64,000 nucleotides of DNA from Ectothiorhodospira magna (GCF_900110965.1 NZ_FOFO01000021.1:1-64000), one strand, 5' to 3'; counted from the stretch's first letter, positions 32,303 to 43,750 are shown. The notes: generated from the sequence alone by a model not told the origin. A program made the numbers and translations.

Positions 32303-35300
32303 TTATACCACCTCAATACCAATGGCCCGCCTGAGAAGCTCCAGCAGGGTTTCCAGGCGGGCTTCCAGCTCGGGCAGCTTGTCCAGAGCACTTTGTGCCG
32401 ATCCCGATGAAGCCAGCTCAATCAGTTCCTGGGCGATCTGATTGAGATCACCATGCAGCTGGAGCACTTGTTCTGCAAGACTTCTGTCACTAAAACGCTG
32501 ACTCAACCAGGCGGTGAAATCCTGTGCCGGCTCTGTCAGGGAGAGGGGGCCGTCGTCGGGACTGCGGATGAGGCTTTGGAGTTGGTTGGCCCAACTGCGA
32601 TATTCAACCATGGCGGTCAGAAACGGTAACTGATCGCTGCGCGCTGCCTGGGTGTTTTGCCAGGAAGGCGGCGGGGACCAGTGGGTCAGCCAGGTTTCAA
32701 GCTGATCAGCAGGCATGGGGCGGGCAATGGCGTACCCCTGACCCAGTTCACAGCCCAGAAGCAGCAACATCTTGCCGTGGGTTTCGGTTTCAACCCCTTC
32801 TGCCACAACGGCCTGACGGAAGGTGCGGGCCAGATTGATGACCCCCTGCAGGATCGCCAGATCATCAGGCTCAAAGAGCATGTCGCGGACAAAACTGCGA
32901 TCAATCTTGAGTGTGGCTACCGGCAGCTTCTTGAGATAGGACAACGATGAATAGCCGGTGCCAAAGTCGTCCAGCGAAAATGATACGCCCAGTTCGTCAC
33001 CCTGGCGAATGATGTCGACCATCGGAACGGTGTCGTCCAACGCACTGGTTTCCAGGACTTCAAGATCCAGATCCCCCGGCTGTACAGCCGGATACCGCGC
33101 CAGTAAATCCCGTAACTGACCGATAAAATCCGGCTGCGCAAGCTGTAGTGGATCGACGTTCAGGCTGATGGGAATGTGCAGTCCGATGGCGCGCCAGTCG
33201 GTGATTTGCTGCATGGCCGTTGTCATGACCCACGTGCCAAGGTCCAGCATCGCGGTGTGGTTCTCCAGCAGCGGCAGGAACGCGCCCGGTGGCAGTAACC
33301 CCCGCTTGGGATGTTGCCAACGGATCAGGGCCTCGACCCCAATTAGGCCACCGCGCTTCATGTCCACCTTGGGCTGGTAGTAAAGGACGAATTCTCCCGA
33401 ATCCAGGCCCTGGCGAATGCGCTCGATCTGTTGATGGTTGTCCCGCAGGCGACGATCATGGGCGGCATCGAACAGGTGATAGCGGTTTTTGCCCGCCAGC
33501 TTGGCCTGATACATGGCCTGATCCGCTTGCCGCAAGAGTTGATCCGCGTCGATGTCTTCCGATTGGGGATAGAACGTAACGCCAATACTCACCGAAACGC
33601 CGAGTTGTTGCCCCTGTTCTTCAAGCGGGGCTGACACCGCATCAAGCAGGCGCTCCAGCAATGGACGGCAGGTTTCAACCTGATCAAAACCCACCAGCAC
33701 CAGCGCGAATTCATCACCCCCCAGGCGGGCCACCGTATCCCCTTCCCGCAACACTTGCCCCATGCGTTGGGCAATGGTCACCAGGAGTCGGTCGCCGACT
33801 TCATGGCCAAAACGATCATTGATGGGTTTGAAGGCATCCAGATCCACACAGGCCACGCCGAGCAACTCACCCCGTCGATCCGCCTGCAGCATGGCTTGCT
33901 GCAGACGGTCGGCCAACAAGACCCGATTTGGCAGTCCAGTCAGGGGGTCGTGATGGGCCATGTGCTTGAGCTGCAGTTCGACCGCTTTGCGGGCGGTGAT
34001 GTCGGTGTCGGCACCACTGGCGCCGATCAGACCTCCGTGGGGATCATATAGGGGCAGGGTGGTGGTGCTGACCCAAATCTCCGACCCATCCCGGCGCAGG
34101 ATACGGTTGTGATAGCCGCTGTGCTTGAGTCCCTGGCGGATATGTTCCAGGCCCTCCTGCTTCATGGTTTCGCGGGCGTCTGCCGGGGTTAAATCGTAGA
34201 AGGTTTTCTTGCCGATCAATTCCTCCGGCAAATAACCGGTGACCTCGGTCACCATGGCGTCAACGGATGTGTAAAAGCCGTCCAGATTCACTTCCCAACG
34301 GAATGATCGACTCTCGCGGGCCAGTTCCCGATAGCGGGCTTCGCTGTCCGCCAGTGCCTGGGCTGCGTCGTGGCGGGCCAGGGCTGCTGCAATCAGATCG
34401 GCGATGGCCTGCAACATGGCCACTTGATCCGGCGACCAGACCCGTGTCCTGGTCACTGAGTCCAGGCCGATAAATCCGATCAGTGTTCCACATGGGTCCA
34501 GGATCGGCAGGCAGATCAGTGACTGAATATCCTGCTGCTGGAAGATGGTTTTTTCCGAGCTGGCGGCCTCGGGCAGGTCGTTGACCTTGGGAATTTGCAA
34601 CGGACGCCTTTCCTGCATCCGGGCACTCCACCAACCCAACTGCGCCGTGGAGATGGATTGCAAGGTGTTCAGGTAGCTGGTGATACCGTCGGCGCACCAT
34701 TCGTGGGTGTTGCGCATACGGCTGAGTTGATCCGAAAATCGAAACAGGTAGGCCCGGTCGACTTCAAACAACATGCCCAGGGACCGCAGCGCTTCGCTCA
34801 CTGCGGCATCCAGTTGATCATCGTTGCCGGCAGTTACCAGCCGGGATGCGGTATCGGCAACCAGTGCACGGAATCTCAGATCGAACTGCTCCCGCTGACG
34901 GCGTTCCACCTCCTCGGAAATATCCCGGGCAATGGTCAGCATGGCGATGGGCCGACCCTGTGGATCACGAATCAGACTGGTGGAGATGTGAACGGGAAAG
35001 CAACGGCCTGTCCGGTGTCGGTGGAAGGCTTCGCCGGCAATGGCGCCCCTGGCCCGCAGTTCCTCAAGCCTTGGACCAACACCCGTCGCCATCTGCTCTG
35101 GTGTATGGAACGTGTCAAGCCCAGCCCCGTTCAGTTCACCGGGTTCATAGCCGTGCATCCTGGCCCAGGCCTGATTGATGAAGCGGATCTTGCCCGATAG
35201 TTCGGTCAGGGCAATGCCGTCATCCGATTGCTCCACCGCTGAACGAAACTCCTGCAATGCCAATGTGCGCTCAAGCACTGCGTGCTCCAGGGTTTCCCGG

Positions 35301-36994
35301 CGCCGTATCACCAGCCCAACGACGATGCTGAGCATCACGGTCAGCACGGTGCCCGCCAGCCCTGTGCCCAGACTCGCCAGATGATGTCTTGCCCCCGGAA
35401 AATCAGGGCCTGGGCGGACCCGAAGGAGAAAGGCTTCGCCAAAGCCCAGGATCGGGCGCTCCAGCATGTAGCCCGTCCGCTCCAGAGGGTTTGCGTGATT
35501 CGAGGCGGCCAATACGCTGTGCAAGCCGTCGGGATGCAGCAGCCAAAATTCCATCTCCAGCAGCCCGCCGCCGTCCCAGGTATGGATCAGATGGTTGAAG
35601 TCGACCGTGCTGAAGACGGCGCCTTCCGGGCGGTCATCATCCAGCTTGACCCGGGTGTGCTGGATGATCAGCATCTGACCGCGGACAGCCGGTGCATACG
35701 TCCCCCGGAGTTGGGGCAATGCGGTGATCAGACCGGTTTGATAGGCAATCTCCAGGGGTTGGCGTACCCGTTCCAGCGCGTTCAAATCAAAACCCAGCCG
35801 ATCCGGGTCGGGACGAAATGCGGTTTGGCGCAGGATGGGGTAGAGAAACTGCCGATCTGATTCAAGAAGGGACGGCTGCCCGTCACCTGCCGTGTCCCAG
35901 ATGTAAAAGGCCCTCTGGTCCAGCCTCTGGATGTGTTCCTCGAATCGTTCCCGGTCCTGGGCGTGGACTCGCGGCGCCCAGGCCCAGTTCTGCGCCAGTC
36001 CGCTTTCCGTCAGGCGCTGGGTGAAATGATCAAATTCTTCAATCGATACATGGCGACTGGACTCAAAAAATCGAACCAGGGTATCCATGCCGAAGTCGCG
36101 CAGGTTGCACAACTCCCGGATCAGGCTCTGGGCGGATGCATCGGCCACCAGCTGAAAGCTGGTGCTCTGTTCTCGTGCCGTCTGGCCGTGAACGATCCAG
36201 GCGGCGGTGAGGCTGAGCACCAGACCGATGCACAGGGTCAGTATTGGTTCAGTATGACGCAAGGCCCCGGTATTGTGCGGATCAAGATCCCCGCGGCCCA
36301 CGCGCAGCAGGCGTCCTGCGACCACCAGCGCCATCAGCAGGAGTGTTGCAATCCCCACCGGTATGACGGACTGGCGCAAGATGTCCCACCGCCAATGGTC
36401 CGCATCAACGTCGATACCCAGGGCCAGTTGTCCTGGGCGGGTATCCGGCATGGGCAGGGGCAACAAGGCGGAGATCCAGACACCCCACCGATCTTCAGTG
36501 GGTTGGGTCGTCAGGGCGATGCCAGGGTCAAACACCTGCATGACTTCAGCGCTGATCTCGGCATAGACCTCGCCGGGGGGAGATTGGTCCTCGGAGCCAA
36601 TGGGCTCGCTGTCCACCTGAACGATGACGGTGTGATCCGGGTGTTGCACCAGCAGGTAAATGAACCGGTAGCGAGGAAACGCCTGGCGTACCGCCATCAG
36701 CTGCTGTTTGAGGCGCTGATACTCCGGTTGATCCAGGTCATCCCGGGTACCGCTCAGTACCCCAATCTGTGGCAGGTTGAGGGTATCGGCCAATCGTTCG
36801 GCTTCGGCCAGGAGTTCGGCGCGCATGTGCTGATCCACCATGGTCGCCTTCCAGCCGGCGACCAGCGATCCAAGCACGAGAATCAGCCCAAGCCACAGCA
36901 CCGTGCCGCGGTCAAGCCAGCGGCGTCGGGGTGGGCAATCATGGGTGGGAGAAGGTGATCCCACATTTGTTAATCCCTGGCCATGAACTGCCAC
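32303..36994 (-). CDS. Membrane multi-sensor GGDEF-EAL protein
   Basis: A 1563-residue c-di-GMP enzyme. Predicted order: TM about 31-50, a periplasmic region about 51-210, TM about 211-231, TM about 253-272, a second periplasmic CHASE-like domain about 285-510, TM about 553-575, PAS about 600-715, GAF about 730-880, PAS about 895-1005, GGDEF about 1020-1180 (ARLGGDEF intact) and EAL about 1195-1440. The EAL signature residues (EALIR, LNVD, EVLET, DDFGTGYSS, KIDRSF, EGVET) are all present, so both activities are possible. A further 120-residue helical tail resembles a degenerate zinc-binding CZB domain. The GTG start lies 9 bases after the proS stop, suggesting co-transcription; downstream starts are possible. 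Confidence 0.9.
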   Translation of the reverse strand: MAVHGQGLTNVGSPSPTHDCPPRRRWLDRGTVLWLGLILVLGSLVAGWKATMVDQHMRAELLAEAERLADTLNLPQIGVLSGTRDDLDQPEYQRLKQQLMAVRQAFPRYRFIYLLVQHPDHTVIVQVDSEPIGSEDQSPPGEVYAEISAEVMQVFDPGIALTTQPTEDRWGVWISALLPLPMPDTRPGQLALGIDVDADHWRWDILRQSVIPVGIATLLLMALVVAGRLLRVGRGDLDPHNTGALRHTEPILTLCIGLVLSLTAAWIVHGQTAREQSTSFQLVADASAQSLIRELCNLRDFGMDTLVRFFESSRHVSIEEFDHFTQRLTESGLAQNWAWAPRVHAQDRERFEEHIQRLDQRAFYIWDTAGDGQPSLLESDRQFLYPILRQTAFRPDPDRLGFDLNALERVRQPLEIAYQTGLITALPQLRGTYAPAVRGQMLIIQHTRVKLDDDRPEGAVFSTVDFNHLIHTWDGGGLLEMEFWLLHPDGLHSVLAASNHANPLERTGYMLERPILGFGEAFLLRVRPGPDFPGARHHLASLGTGLAGTVLTVMLSIVVGLVIRRRETLEHAVLERTLALQEFRSAVEQSDDGIALTELSGKIRFINQAWARMHGYEPGELNGAGLDTFHTPEQMATGVGPRLEELRARGAIAGEAFHRHRTGRCFPVHISTSLIRDPQGRPIAMLTIARDISEEVERRQREQFDLRFRALVADTASRLVTAGNDDQLDAAVSEALRSLGMLFEVDRAYLFRFSDQLSRMRNTHEWCADGITSYLNTLQSISTAQLGWWSARMQERRPLQIPKVNDLPEAASSEKTIFQQQDIQSLICLPILDPCGTLIGFIGLDSVTRTRVWSPDQVAMLQAIADLIAAALARHDAAQALADSEARYRELARESRSFRWEVNLDGFYTSVDAMVTEVTGYLPEELIGKKTFYDLTPADARETMKQEGLEHIRQGLKHSGYHNRILRRDGSEIWVSTTTLPLYDPHGGLIGASGADTDITARKAVELQLKHMAHHDPLTGLPNRVLLADRLQQAMLQADRRGELLGVACVDLDAFKPINDRFGHEVGDRLLVTIAQRMGQVLREGDTVARLGGDEFALVLVGFDQVETCRPLLERLLDAVSAPLEEQGQQLGVSVSIGVTFYPQSEDIDADQLLRQADQAMYQAKLAGKNRYHLFDAAHDRRLRDNHQQIERIRQGLDSGEFVLYYQPKVDMKRGGLIGVEALIRWQHPKRGLLPPGAFLPLLENHTAMLDLGTWVMTTAMQQITDWRAIGLHIPISLNVDPLQLAQPDFIGQLRDLLARYPAVQPGDLDLEVLETSALDDTVPMVDIIRQGDELGVSFSLDDFGTGYSSLSYLKKLPVATLKIDRSFVRDMLFEPDDLAILQGVINLARTFRQAVVAEGVETETHGKMLLLLGCELGQGYAIARPMPADQLETWLTHWSPPPSWQNTQAARSDQLPFLTAMVEYRSWANQLQSLIRSPDDGPLSLTEPAQDFTAWLSQRFSDRSLAEQVLQLHGDLNQIAQELIELASSGSAQSALDKLPELEARLETLLELLRRAIGIEVV

Positions 36995-37003
36995 CCCTAA
37001 ACC

Positions 37004-38722
37004 TCACTGTCCCAGTCGCTCCAGAAGGAACGGTTCCAGCGCCGCCATGGGGACCATGGTGGCCTCCGCATCCCGGCGGCCCTTGTACTCCACCTCGCCC
37101 GCATCCAGGCCCCGTTCGCCCAGCACGATCCGGTGCGGGATGCCGATCAGCTCCATGTCCGCGAACATGACCCCGGGCCGGGCGTTGCGGTCGTCCATGA
37201 GCACTTCGATACCAGCCCCCTGCAGGCGCTGGTACAGGTCCTCGGCGGCTTCCCGCAGCCGCTGGGATTTGTGGGCATTGATGGGGCACAGGGCCACCTG
37301 GAAGGGGGCCAGGGCGGCGGGCCAGATGATGCCCCGGTCGTCATGGTTCTGCTCGATGGCGGCGGCCACCACCCGGGAGACGCCGATGCCGTAGCAGCCC
37401 ATGGTGACCACCAGGGAGCGGCCCTGCTCGTCCAGTACCGTGGCATTCATGGCCTTGCTGTACTTGTCCCCCAGTTGGAAGATGTGGCCCACCTCGATGC
37501 CGCGGCGGATCTCCAGGGTACCCTGACCGTCCGGGCTGGGGTCGCCGGCCACCACGTTGCGCAGATCCGCCACCGTGGGCAGGGGCACGTCCCGTTCCCA
37601 GTTGATGCCGAACAGATGCTTGCCGTCCTGGTTGGCGCCGGCGGCAAAGTCGCTCATCACCGCCACCGACCGGTCGACGATGCAGGGGATGGGCAGGTTG
37701 ACGGGACCCAGGGAGCCGGGGCCGGCACCGATCACGGCCCGAATCTCTGCCTCTCCGGCCATACGCAAGGGGGAAGCCACCTGGGGCAGCTTTTCTGCCT
37801 TGAGGGCGTTGAGTTCATGGTCGCCGCGCACCACCAGGGCGATAAGCTGGGTGGCGGTTTCTTCCGAAGCGGCCACCACCAGGGTCTTGACGGTCCGTTC
37901 AATGGGCAGGTCGTGACCGTCCACCAGTTCCTGGATGGTACGCACGTTGGGGGTATCCACCATGCGCATGGCTTCGGTGGGGGCGGGCCGTTCCCCGGTC
38001 GGGGCCACGGCTTCGGCCAGTTCCACGTTGGCGGCATAGTCACTGCTGCTGGAAAAGGCAATGGCATCCTCGCCGGAAGCGGCCAGTACATGAAATTCAT
38101 GGGACTTGCTGCCGCCGATGGCGCCGGTATCTGCATGCACGGCGCGAAAATCCAGACCGCAGCGCTGGAAGATGCGGGTATAGGCGGCGTACATCAGGTC
38201 GTAGGTCTGCTGCAGGCTCTGGGCATCGGCGTGGAAGGAGTAGGCGTCCTTCATCAAAAATTCCCGCGCCCGCATGATGCCAAAGCGGGGGCGGATCTCG
38301 TCCCGGAACTTGGTCTGGATCTGGTAATAGTTCACCGGCAACTGACGGTAACTGTTCACTTCCCGCCGTACCAGATCGGTGATCACTTCCTCGTGGGTGG
38401 GGCCAAAGCAGAAGTCACGGTCATGGCGATCCTTCAGCCGCAGCAGTTCGGGGCCGTACTGTTCCCAGCGGCCCGATTCCTGCCACAGTTCCGCCGGCTG
38501 CACCGCCGGCATCAACACTTCCAGGGCACCGGCCCGGTTCATCTCCTGGCGCACGATGGCCTCCACCTTGCGCAGCACCCGCAACCCCAGGGGCATCCAG
38601 GTATACAGGCCGGAGGCCAGACGGCGCACATAGCCGGCCCGCAGCATGAGCTGGTGGCTGATGACCTCGGCATCGGCGGGGGTTTCTTTCAGGGTGGCCA
38701 GGGGAAACTGGGATACGCGCAT
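37004..38722 (-). CDS. proS: Prolyl-tRNA synthetase (bacterial type)
   Basis: Class II synthetase charging tRNA-Pro. At 572 residues it is the bacterial form with an inserted editing domain between motifs 2 and 3 (about 230-400, including [11 protein letters not shown]). Recognisable starts include [19 protein letters not shown] and the active-site [20 protein letters not shown]. It is followed 9 bases later by the GGDEF-EAL gene. Confidence 0.97.
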   Translation of the reverse strand: MRVSQFPLATLKETPADAEVISHQLMLRAGYVRRLASGLYTWMPLGLRVLRKVEAIVRQEMNRAGALEVLMPAVQPAELWQESGRWEQYGPELLRLKDRHDRDFCFGPTHEEVITDLVRREVNSYRQLPVNYYQIQTKFRDEIRPRFGIMRAREFLMKDAYSFHADAQSLQQTYDLMYAAYTRIFQRCGLDFRAVHADTGAIGGSKSHEFHVLAASGEDAIAFSSSSDYAANVELAEAVAPTGERPAPTEAMRMVDTPNVRTIQELVDGHDLPIERTVKTLVVAASEETATQLIALVVRGDHELNALKAEKLPQVASPLRMAGEAEIRAVIGAGPGSLGPVNLPIPCIVDRSVAVMSDFAAGANQDGKHLFGINWERDVPLPTVADLRNVVAGDPSPDGQGTLEIRRGIEVGHIFQLGDKYSKAMNATVLDEQGRSLVVTMGCYGIGVSRVVAAAIEQNHDDRGIIWPAALAPFQVALCPINAHKSQRLREAAEDLYQRLQGAGIEVLMDDRNARPGVMFADMELIGIPHRIVLGERGLDAGEVEYKGRRDAEATMVPMAALEPFLLERLGQ

Positions 38723-38788
38723 GCAAAACAGTCCAGGATCAGGTGCAGGGATGTTAATGTAGCAGGTGCCAGATGCAATGGCGATGAC

Positions 38789-39721
38789 TCAGAAGGTTCG
38801 CCCGAAGGCTTCCTTGAAGCGGGCCTTGATGTCCTCCAGTGTGGGCCGGTGATTTTGCGGCCCGGTATGCTCGATTTTGATGGCCCCCATGACGGCAGCC
38901 ACCCGGCCTGTGGTCTCCCAGTCCAGCTGGTTCATCAACCCCCAAAGCAGGCCCGCCCGGTAAGCATCGCCGCAGCCTGTGGGGTCTTTGATCCGGGCGA
39001 TGGGGGCCGCTGGAATCCGCAGGATTTTGCCGCCGGTGTAGATCACCGAGCCTTCTCCACCCTTGGTGATGATCAGGGCTTCTACCTGGTCTGCCAGTTC
39101 CTCGTGATTCCAGCCGGTACGCTCACTCATCAGCTGCGCTTCATAGTCGTTGAGGGTCACATAGGTGGCCTGTTTGACAAATTGACGCAGATCCATCCCA
39201 TCGAACATGGGCATCCCCTGGCCTGGATCGAAAATGAAGGGGATACCGGCCTGGGCAAACTGTTCTGCGTGCTGGATCATGCCATCCCGACCGTCGGGGG
39301 AGACGATGCCCAGGGTGATGCCTTGAGCGTCGCTGACCTTGTTGAGGTGAGCATCATTCATGGCGCCGGGATGGAAAGCGGTGATCTGGTTATCATCCTG
39401 GTCGGTGGTGATGAAGGCCTGACCGGTGTAATGCTCGGGGATCATGCGGATGTATTGGCGGGAGATGCCGCACTCGTCCATCCACTGGGCATAGGGTTCA
39501 AAATCGGCTCCCACGGTGGCCATGGGCAAGGGATCACCCCCCAGCAGCTTGAGGTTATAGGCGATGTTGCCTGCACAGCCGCCGAACTCCCGACGCATGT
39601 CCGGCACCAAAAAGGACACATTGATCATGTGTACCTTGTCCGGGAGGATATGATTCTTGAACCGGTCGGGAAAAACCATGATGGTATCAAAGGCATAGGA
39701 ACCGCAAATCAGGGCAGACAT
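38789..39721 (-). CDS. PfkB-family kinase, adenosine kinase-like
   Basis: The 310-residue sugar/nucleoside kinase has the N-terminal FGGCAGNIAYNLKLLGG motif and the C-terminal catalytic DPTGCGDAYRAG with the anion-hole and base aspartate. Sequence style is closest to bacterial proteins annotated as adenosine kinase; the substrate cannot be proven here. ATG 39721 is selected by AGGAG just upstream, rather than an upstream frame start. Confidence 0.88.
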   Translation of the reverse strand: MSALICGSYAFDTIMVFPDRFKNHILPDKVHMINVSFLVPDMRREFGGCAGNIAYNLKLLGGDPLPMATVGADFEPYAQWMDECGISRQYIRMIPEHYTGQAFITTDQDDNQITAFHPGAMNDAHLNKVSDAQGITLGIVSPDGRDGMIQHAEQFAQAGIPFIFDPGQGMPMFDGMDLRQFVKQATYVTLNDYEAQLMSERTGWNHEELADQVEALIITKGGEGSVIYTGGKILRIPAAPIARIKDPTGCGDAYRAGLLWGLMNQLDWETTGRVAAVMGAIKIEHTGPQNHRPTLEDIKARFKEAFGRTF

Positions 39722-39903
39722 GAAAACTCCTGTGAGCAAGGTAAACCACAAACCCACGGCTCAAGCCGGGGCATCTTGATCGGATACACAGCACCGCTGT
39801 CGGGATGGGCGACATGATAGGCAACCGGACGGGTGATTGCGAATATCCCGACACCGGGGTAACCTGGGGAAACCCGTTTGTTCTGGCCATTGTTTCGCCA
39901 CCT

Positions 39904-40908
39904 TCATGGCGCCAGAGGGCAGATCACGTCGGCATGGTCACCGGCGGCCCGTTCCTGAGGGCAGAGGTCGGCAGATGGGGAAGGGGCGGTGACCGTGTCC
40001 CAGGTCCGCCGATACAGGGGGTCATCGGGCGCCAGTTGCAGGGCGCATGTGGCAGCTGCTTGTGCCCTGGCCCTGCAGCCCTGGGCATGGAGCACATGGG
40101 CCAGATTGTTCCAGCCGGCATGGGCGGTTGGATCCTGACGGATCAGCGCCCTGAAAGCCTGCTCCGCCCCTGTCAGATCTCCACGGGCATAATGGGCATT
40201 GCCCAGCCCGATCCAGCCCACGGGATGTTCCGGCCAGGTCTGGGTGGCTGTGAGATAGGCATGGACCGCAGCATCCTGTTGACCGGTGCGCTCAAGATCA
40301 TTGGCAGCCCGTAGCCAGCTCAGGGGGGTGGCGGTGGCAGGCAGCCGGTCTGGTGGCTGGGTCAGAAACCCCCAGTATCCCGCCCGGCGCCAGGTGCGTT
40401 CAAAACGTTGCAGGCTGTTGACATGACGCTCGATGGTCCCGGAGCGCAGTATCACAATGCCGGCATCAAGGTCATAACCAATCACCACGGCATAATGCCA
40501 GTGGGGCGCCCAGTTGAGCCCCAGATTCTGCAGCACCACCACTGGATGTCCTGCGGCCAGTTCCTGTAACAGGGCCTCCATCCGGGGTGGTACAGGCCAG
40601 GCCACCAGTGCCCTGGCCCGGGTGGCTGCCAGCATTTCCGCCTGCAGACTGCCCTGACGGGCCGGTAGATAGACTTCCGGCACCAGAGCCTGGGGAGTGA
40701 TGGAGATGCCCTGGGCATTGAGTGCCGTGGCCAAAGCGGCAGGACCGCACTGATAGCGGTCCTGGGGGTGAAAGGGCGTGTCCTTGAGTTCCACCTGCCG
40801 GGGCAGGTGGTCAGGTGGGTCGCCTCGCAGAGCGGGGGTCTGCAATGGGGTGGCGCAGCCGGTCAACAGCAGGACAACCACTACAATCAGGGCCGTGACC
40901 GGAACCAT
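39904..40908 (-). CDS. Lipoprotein C39-like cysteine peptidase with TPR (PA2778-type)
   Basis: The 334-residue protein has a signal peptide with lipobox LLTGC (C18), then a papain-like C39 domain with C54 (QCGPAAL), H138 (HWHYAVVIGYD) and D146, and TPR-like repeats from about 195 to 290. It should therefore be a periplasm-facing peptidase or peptide-binding protein. Its tight pairing with the PA2779-type gene 6 bases upstream is recurrent in gammaproteobacteria. Substrate unknown. Confidence 0.85.
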   Translation of the reverse strand: MVPVTALIVVVVLLLTGCATPLQTPALRGDPPDHLPRQVELKDTPFHPQDRYQCGPAALATALNAQGISITPQALVPEVYLPARQGSLQAEMLAATRARALVAWPVPPRMEALLQELAAGHPVVVLQNLGLNWAPHWHYAVVIGYDLDAGIVILRSGTIERHVNSLQRFERTWRRAGYWGFLTQPPDRLPATATPLSWLRAANDLERTGQQDAAVHAYLTATQTWPEHPVGWIGLGNAHYARGDLTGAEQAFRALIRQDPTAHAGWNNLAHVLHAQGCRARAQAAATCALQLAPDDPLYRRTWDTVTAPSPSADLCPQERAAGDHADVICPLAP

Positions 40909-40914
40909 GGGATA

Positions 40915-41298
40915 TTATTGTACCGGGCGGACAAAGGGGAATATGTCCGTGGCACCGATGGCGTCGGTGATGACAAAGACAATGAACACCAGCACCACCA
41001 CCCCCAGCACACTGGCGGCCCCGGCGGGCAACTCCTCCAGCCGCTGGTTGAGCTGATGTATTTCCTGGTCAGTCATGCGGGCAATCCGCTGGGCGGCATC
41101 GGCGGGGCTGACACCCAGGCGGGCCAGCTGTTGTTGCACATCTTCCCGCTCCAGACTGGAGAGCCATTGCGCCCGGTCCACCTGCCCCTGTTCTATCTCA
41201 AGCAACTGATCGGTGCTGATCATCCCGGCATGCACCGGGCTGATGGCGGTGGCCAGCAGGGACAGGGCACATAGCAGGGTCAGCAGATATCTGGTCAT
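40915..41298 (-). CDS. PA2779-type small secreted/membrane protein
   Basis: The 127-residue protein has a cleavable signal peptide (about 1-24, ending VHAG), a charged helical middle with conserved RMTDQEIHQLNQRLEELPAG, and one C-terminal transmembrane helix (about 95-115). The family co-occurs with the C39-like lipoprotein peptidase encoded next, which suggests it is its partner or substrate. No biochemical role is known to me. Confidence 0.82.
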   Translation of the reverse strand: MTRYLLTLLCALSLLATAISPVHAGMISTDQLLEIEQGQVDRAQWLSSLEREDVQQQLARLGVSPADAAQRIARMTDQEIHQLNQRLEELPAGAASVLGVVVLVFIVFVITDAIGATDIFPFVRPVQ

Positions 41299-41509
41299 GA
41301 TTGTTCACCTTTGATGTACGCTGCAACAGTTATGGCTCAGGCCAGGGATGCTATTATAGGACGAAACCATGCCGGGCCTCGATATGGGTCAATATCCGGC
41401 GTAAGGTCAGTCACCTTCCGGTGCCCGGTAAAAGAGGTTGCCTGGAGGGGGGGCGACTCAATACCATTGGACCCCTCAAGGACTTCGTTCCGCCAGGTGC
41501 CCTCCATCG

Positions 41510-42820
41510 ATGCAACGGGCCTCATCCAGGGAAATCTTCGGCTGGGCGATGTTCGACTTCGCCAATCAAGCCTATACCCTCCTGATCATCACGGTGATCT
41601 TCGGCGATCTGTTTACCCGGGTGATCGTGGGAGATGCCCATGCCGATTACCGGCTGGGTAACCTGCTGTGGAGCATTGCCCTGGCGGTGAGCTATTTGCT
41701 GGTGGTGCTGTCCGGGCCGGTGGCGGGGGCCATCATGGATTTTTCCGCCGCCCGCAAGCGCTTTTTATTCGCCAGTTATCTGCTTACCGTGATCTCCACA
41801 GCCCTGCTGTACTGTGTGGCCCCCGGTTATATCTGGCTGGGTATGGCCCTGATCGTGGTGTCCAACTTTGCCTATGCCATCGGCGAATCCTTCATTGCCA
41901 GTTTTCTGCCGGAACTGGGGCCTCGTGAGGCCCTGGGCTGGATTTCCGGGTTTGGCTGGGCGTTGGGCTATGTGGGGGGGCTGGTGGCCACCGCCTTTGC
42001 CCTGGTGGTTCTGGGGGAGGTCAGTGAAGAAAACTTTGACCGAATCCGTTGGGTGGGTCCATTTGCTGCAGTATTCTTCCTGGTGGCGGCCATTCCTACG
42101 TTCTTGTGGTTGCAGGAGCGGGGACGGCCCCGGCGGTTGCCCCGACTGCACCAATATGTAGGTATTGGTTTGCGTCGGGTACGTTCTACCCTGGGAGATC
42201 TGGTCCATTACCGGGATCTTGCCATCTTGATGGTGTCGGTTTTCTTTGCCATGGCCGGTATTTACATCATCATCGCCTTCACGTTCATCTACGGTGCCCA
42301 GGTGATCCAGTGGGATGAGCATGTCCGGGTCTGGATGTTTGTCACCGTGCAACTGACCGCCGCCGCCGGCGCGCTCACCTTCGGGTTCATGCAGGATCGG
42401 GTCGGGGCGCGGCGCACCTATGTGATGACGCTGGTGCTATGGATACTGGCGGTCACCCTGATTTTTGCCACCCCCTGGCTGGGGCGTGTCCTGGATTTGC
42501 AGGCCCAGTACATCTTCCTGGTGGTGGGGAGTGTGGCGGGACTGTGCCTGGGGTCTACCCAGTCGGCGGGACGGGCCTTGGTGGGCGTGCTCTCCCCCCG
42601 CCTGAAGGCGGCGGAATTTTTCGGATTCTGGGGACTGTCCAGCAAGCTGGCGGCCATTGTGGGCCTGCTGGGGCTGGGTGTGCTGCAGATGCTGTTCGGA
42701 TTGCATCTGTCGATTCTGTTCTGCGCCCTGTTGTTTGCACTGGCGCTGGTGGTGGCGCTGGGCCTCAACGAGACCCGGGGCCGCGCAGTGGCCGAAGCCC
42801 GTGATGGTCGTCGTGGATAG
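41510..42820 (+). CDS. MFS permease, UMF1/Atg22-like
   Basis: The 436-residue protein has about 12 hydrophobic segments and the family start REIFGWAMFDFANQAYTLLI. It belongs to the Atg22/UMF1 branch of the major facilitator superfamily. Yeast Atg22 exports amino acids from vacuoles, but bacterial substrates are unknown. ATG 41510 is preferred to an upstream frame extension of 24 polar residues. The 210-bp gap before it contains no gene. Confidence 0.87.
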   Translation: MQRASSREIFGWAMFDFANQAYTLLIITVIFGDLFTRVIVGDAHADYRLGNLLWSIALAVSYLLVVLSGPVAGAIMDFSAARKRFLFASYLLTVISTALLYCVAPGYIWLGMALIVVSNFAYAIGESFIASFLPELGPREALGWISGFGWALGYVGGLVATAFALVVLGEVSEENFDRIRWVGPFAAVFFLVAAIPTFLWLQERGRPRRLPRLHQYVGIGLRRVRSTLGDLVHYRDLAILMVSVFFAMAGIYIIIAFTFIYGAQVIQWDEHVRVWMFVTVQLTAAAGALTFGFMQDRVGARRTYVMTLVLWILAVTLIFATPWLGRVLDLQAQYIFLVVGSVAGLCLGSTQSAGRALVGVLSPRLKAAEFFGFWGLSSKLAAIVGLLGLGVLQMLFGLHLSILFCALLFALALVVALGLNETRGRAVAEARDGRRG

Positions 42821-42836
42821 CATCCCCAACCTTTAA

Positions 42837-43382
<546 letters not shown>

Positions 43383-43434
43383 ACTACGCGGTCAGGCACA
43401 ACATGCCGTATAAACTACATATATTTGATTTTGA

Positions 43435-43701
<267 letters not shown>

Positions 43702-43718
43702 TCGGATGCGGCATGGCT

Positions 43719-43745
43719 CCAGGGAACGCCGTTGGTGTTCCCTGG
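43719..43745. terminator. Hairpin between convergent ferredoxin and mutM genes
   Basis: CCAGGGAAC and GTTCCCTGG form a perfect 9-bp stem around a 9-base loop, between the 3' ends of two convergent genes. The following T content is low, so termination strength is uncertain. Confidence 0.6.
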
Positions 43746-43750
43746 GGCAT

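Noticed and set aside
37133-39817. 894-codon open frame antisense to proS and the PfkB kinase
   Set aside because: It spans two well-recognised genes on the opposite strand and has shadow-frame composition.
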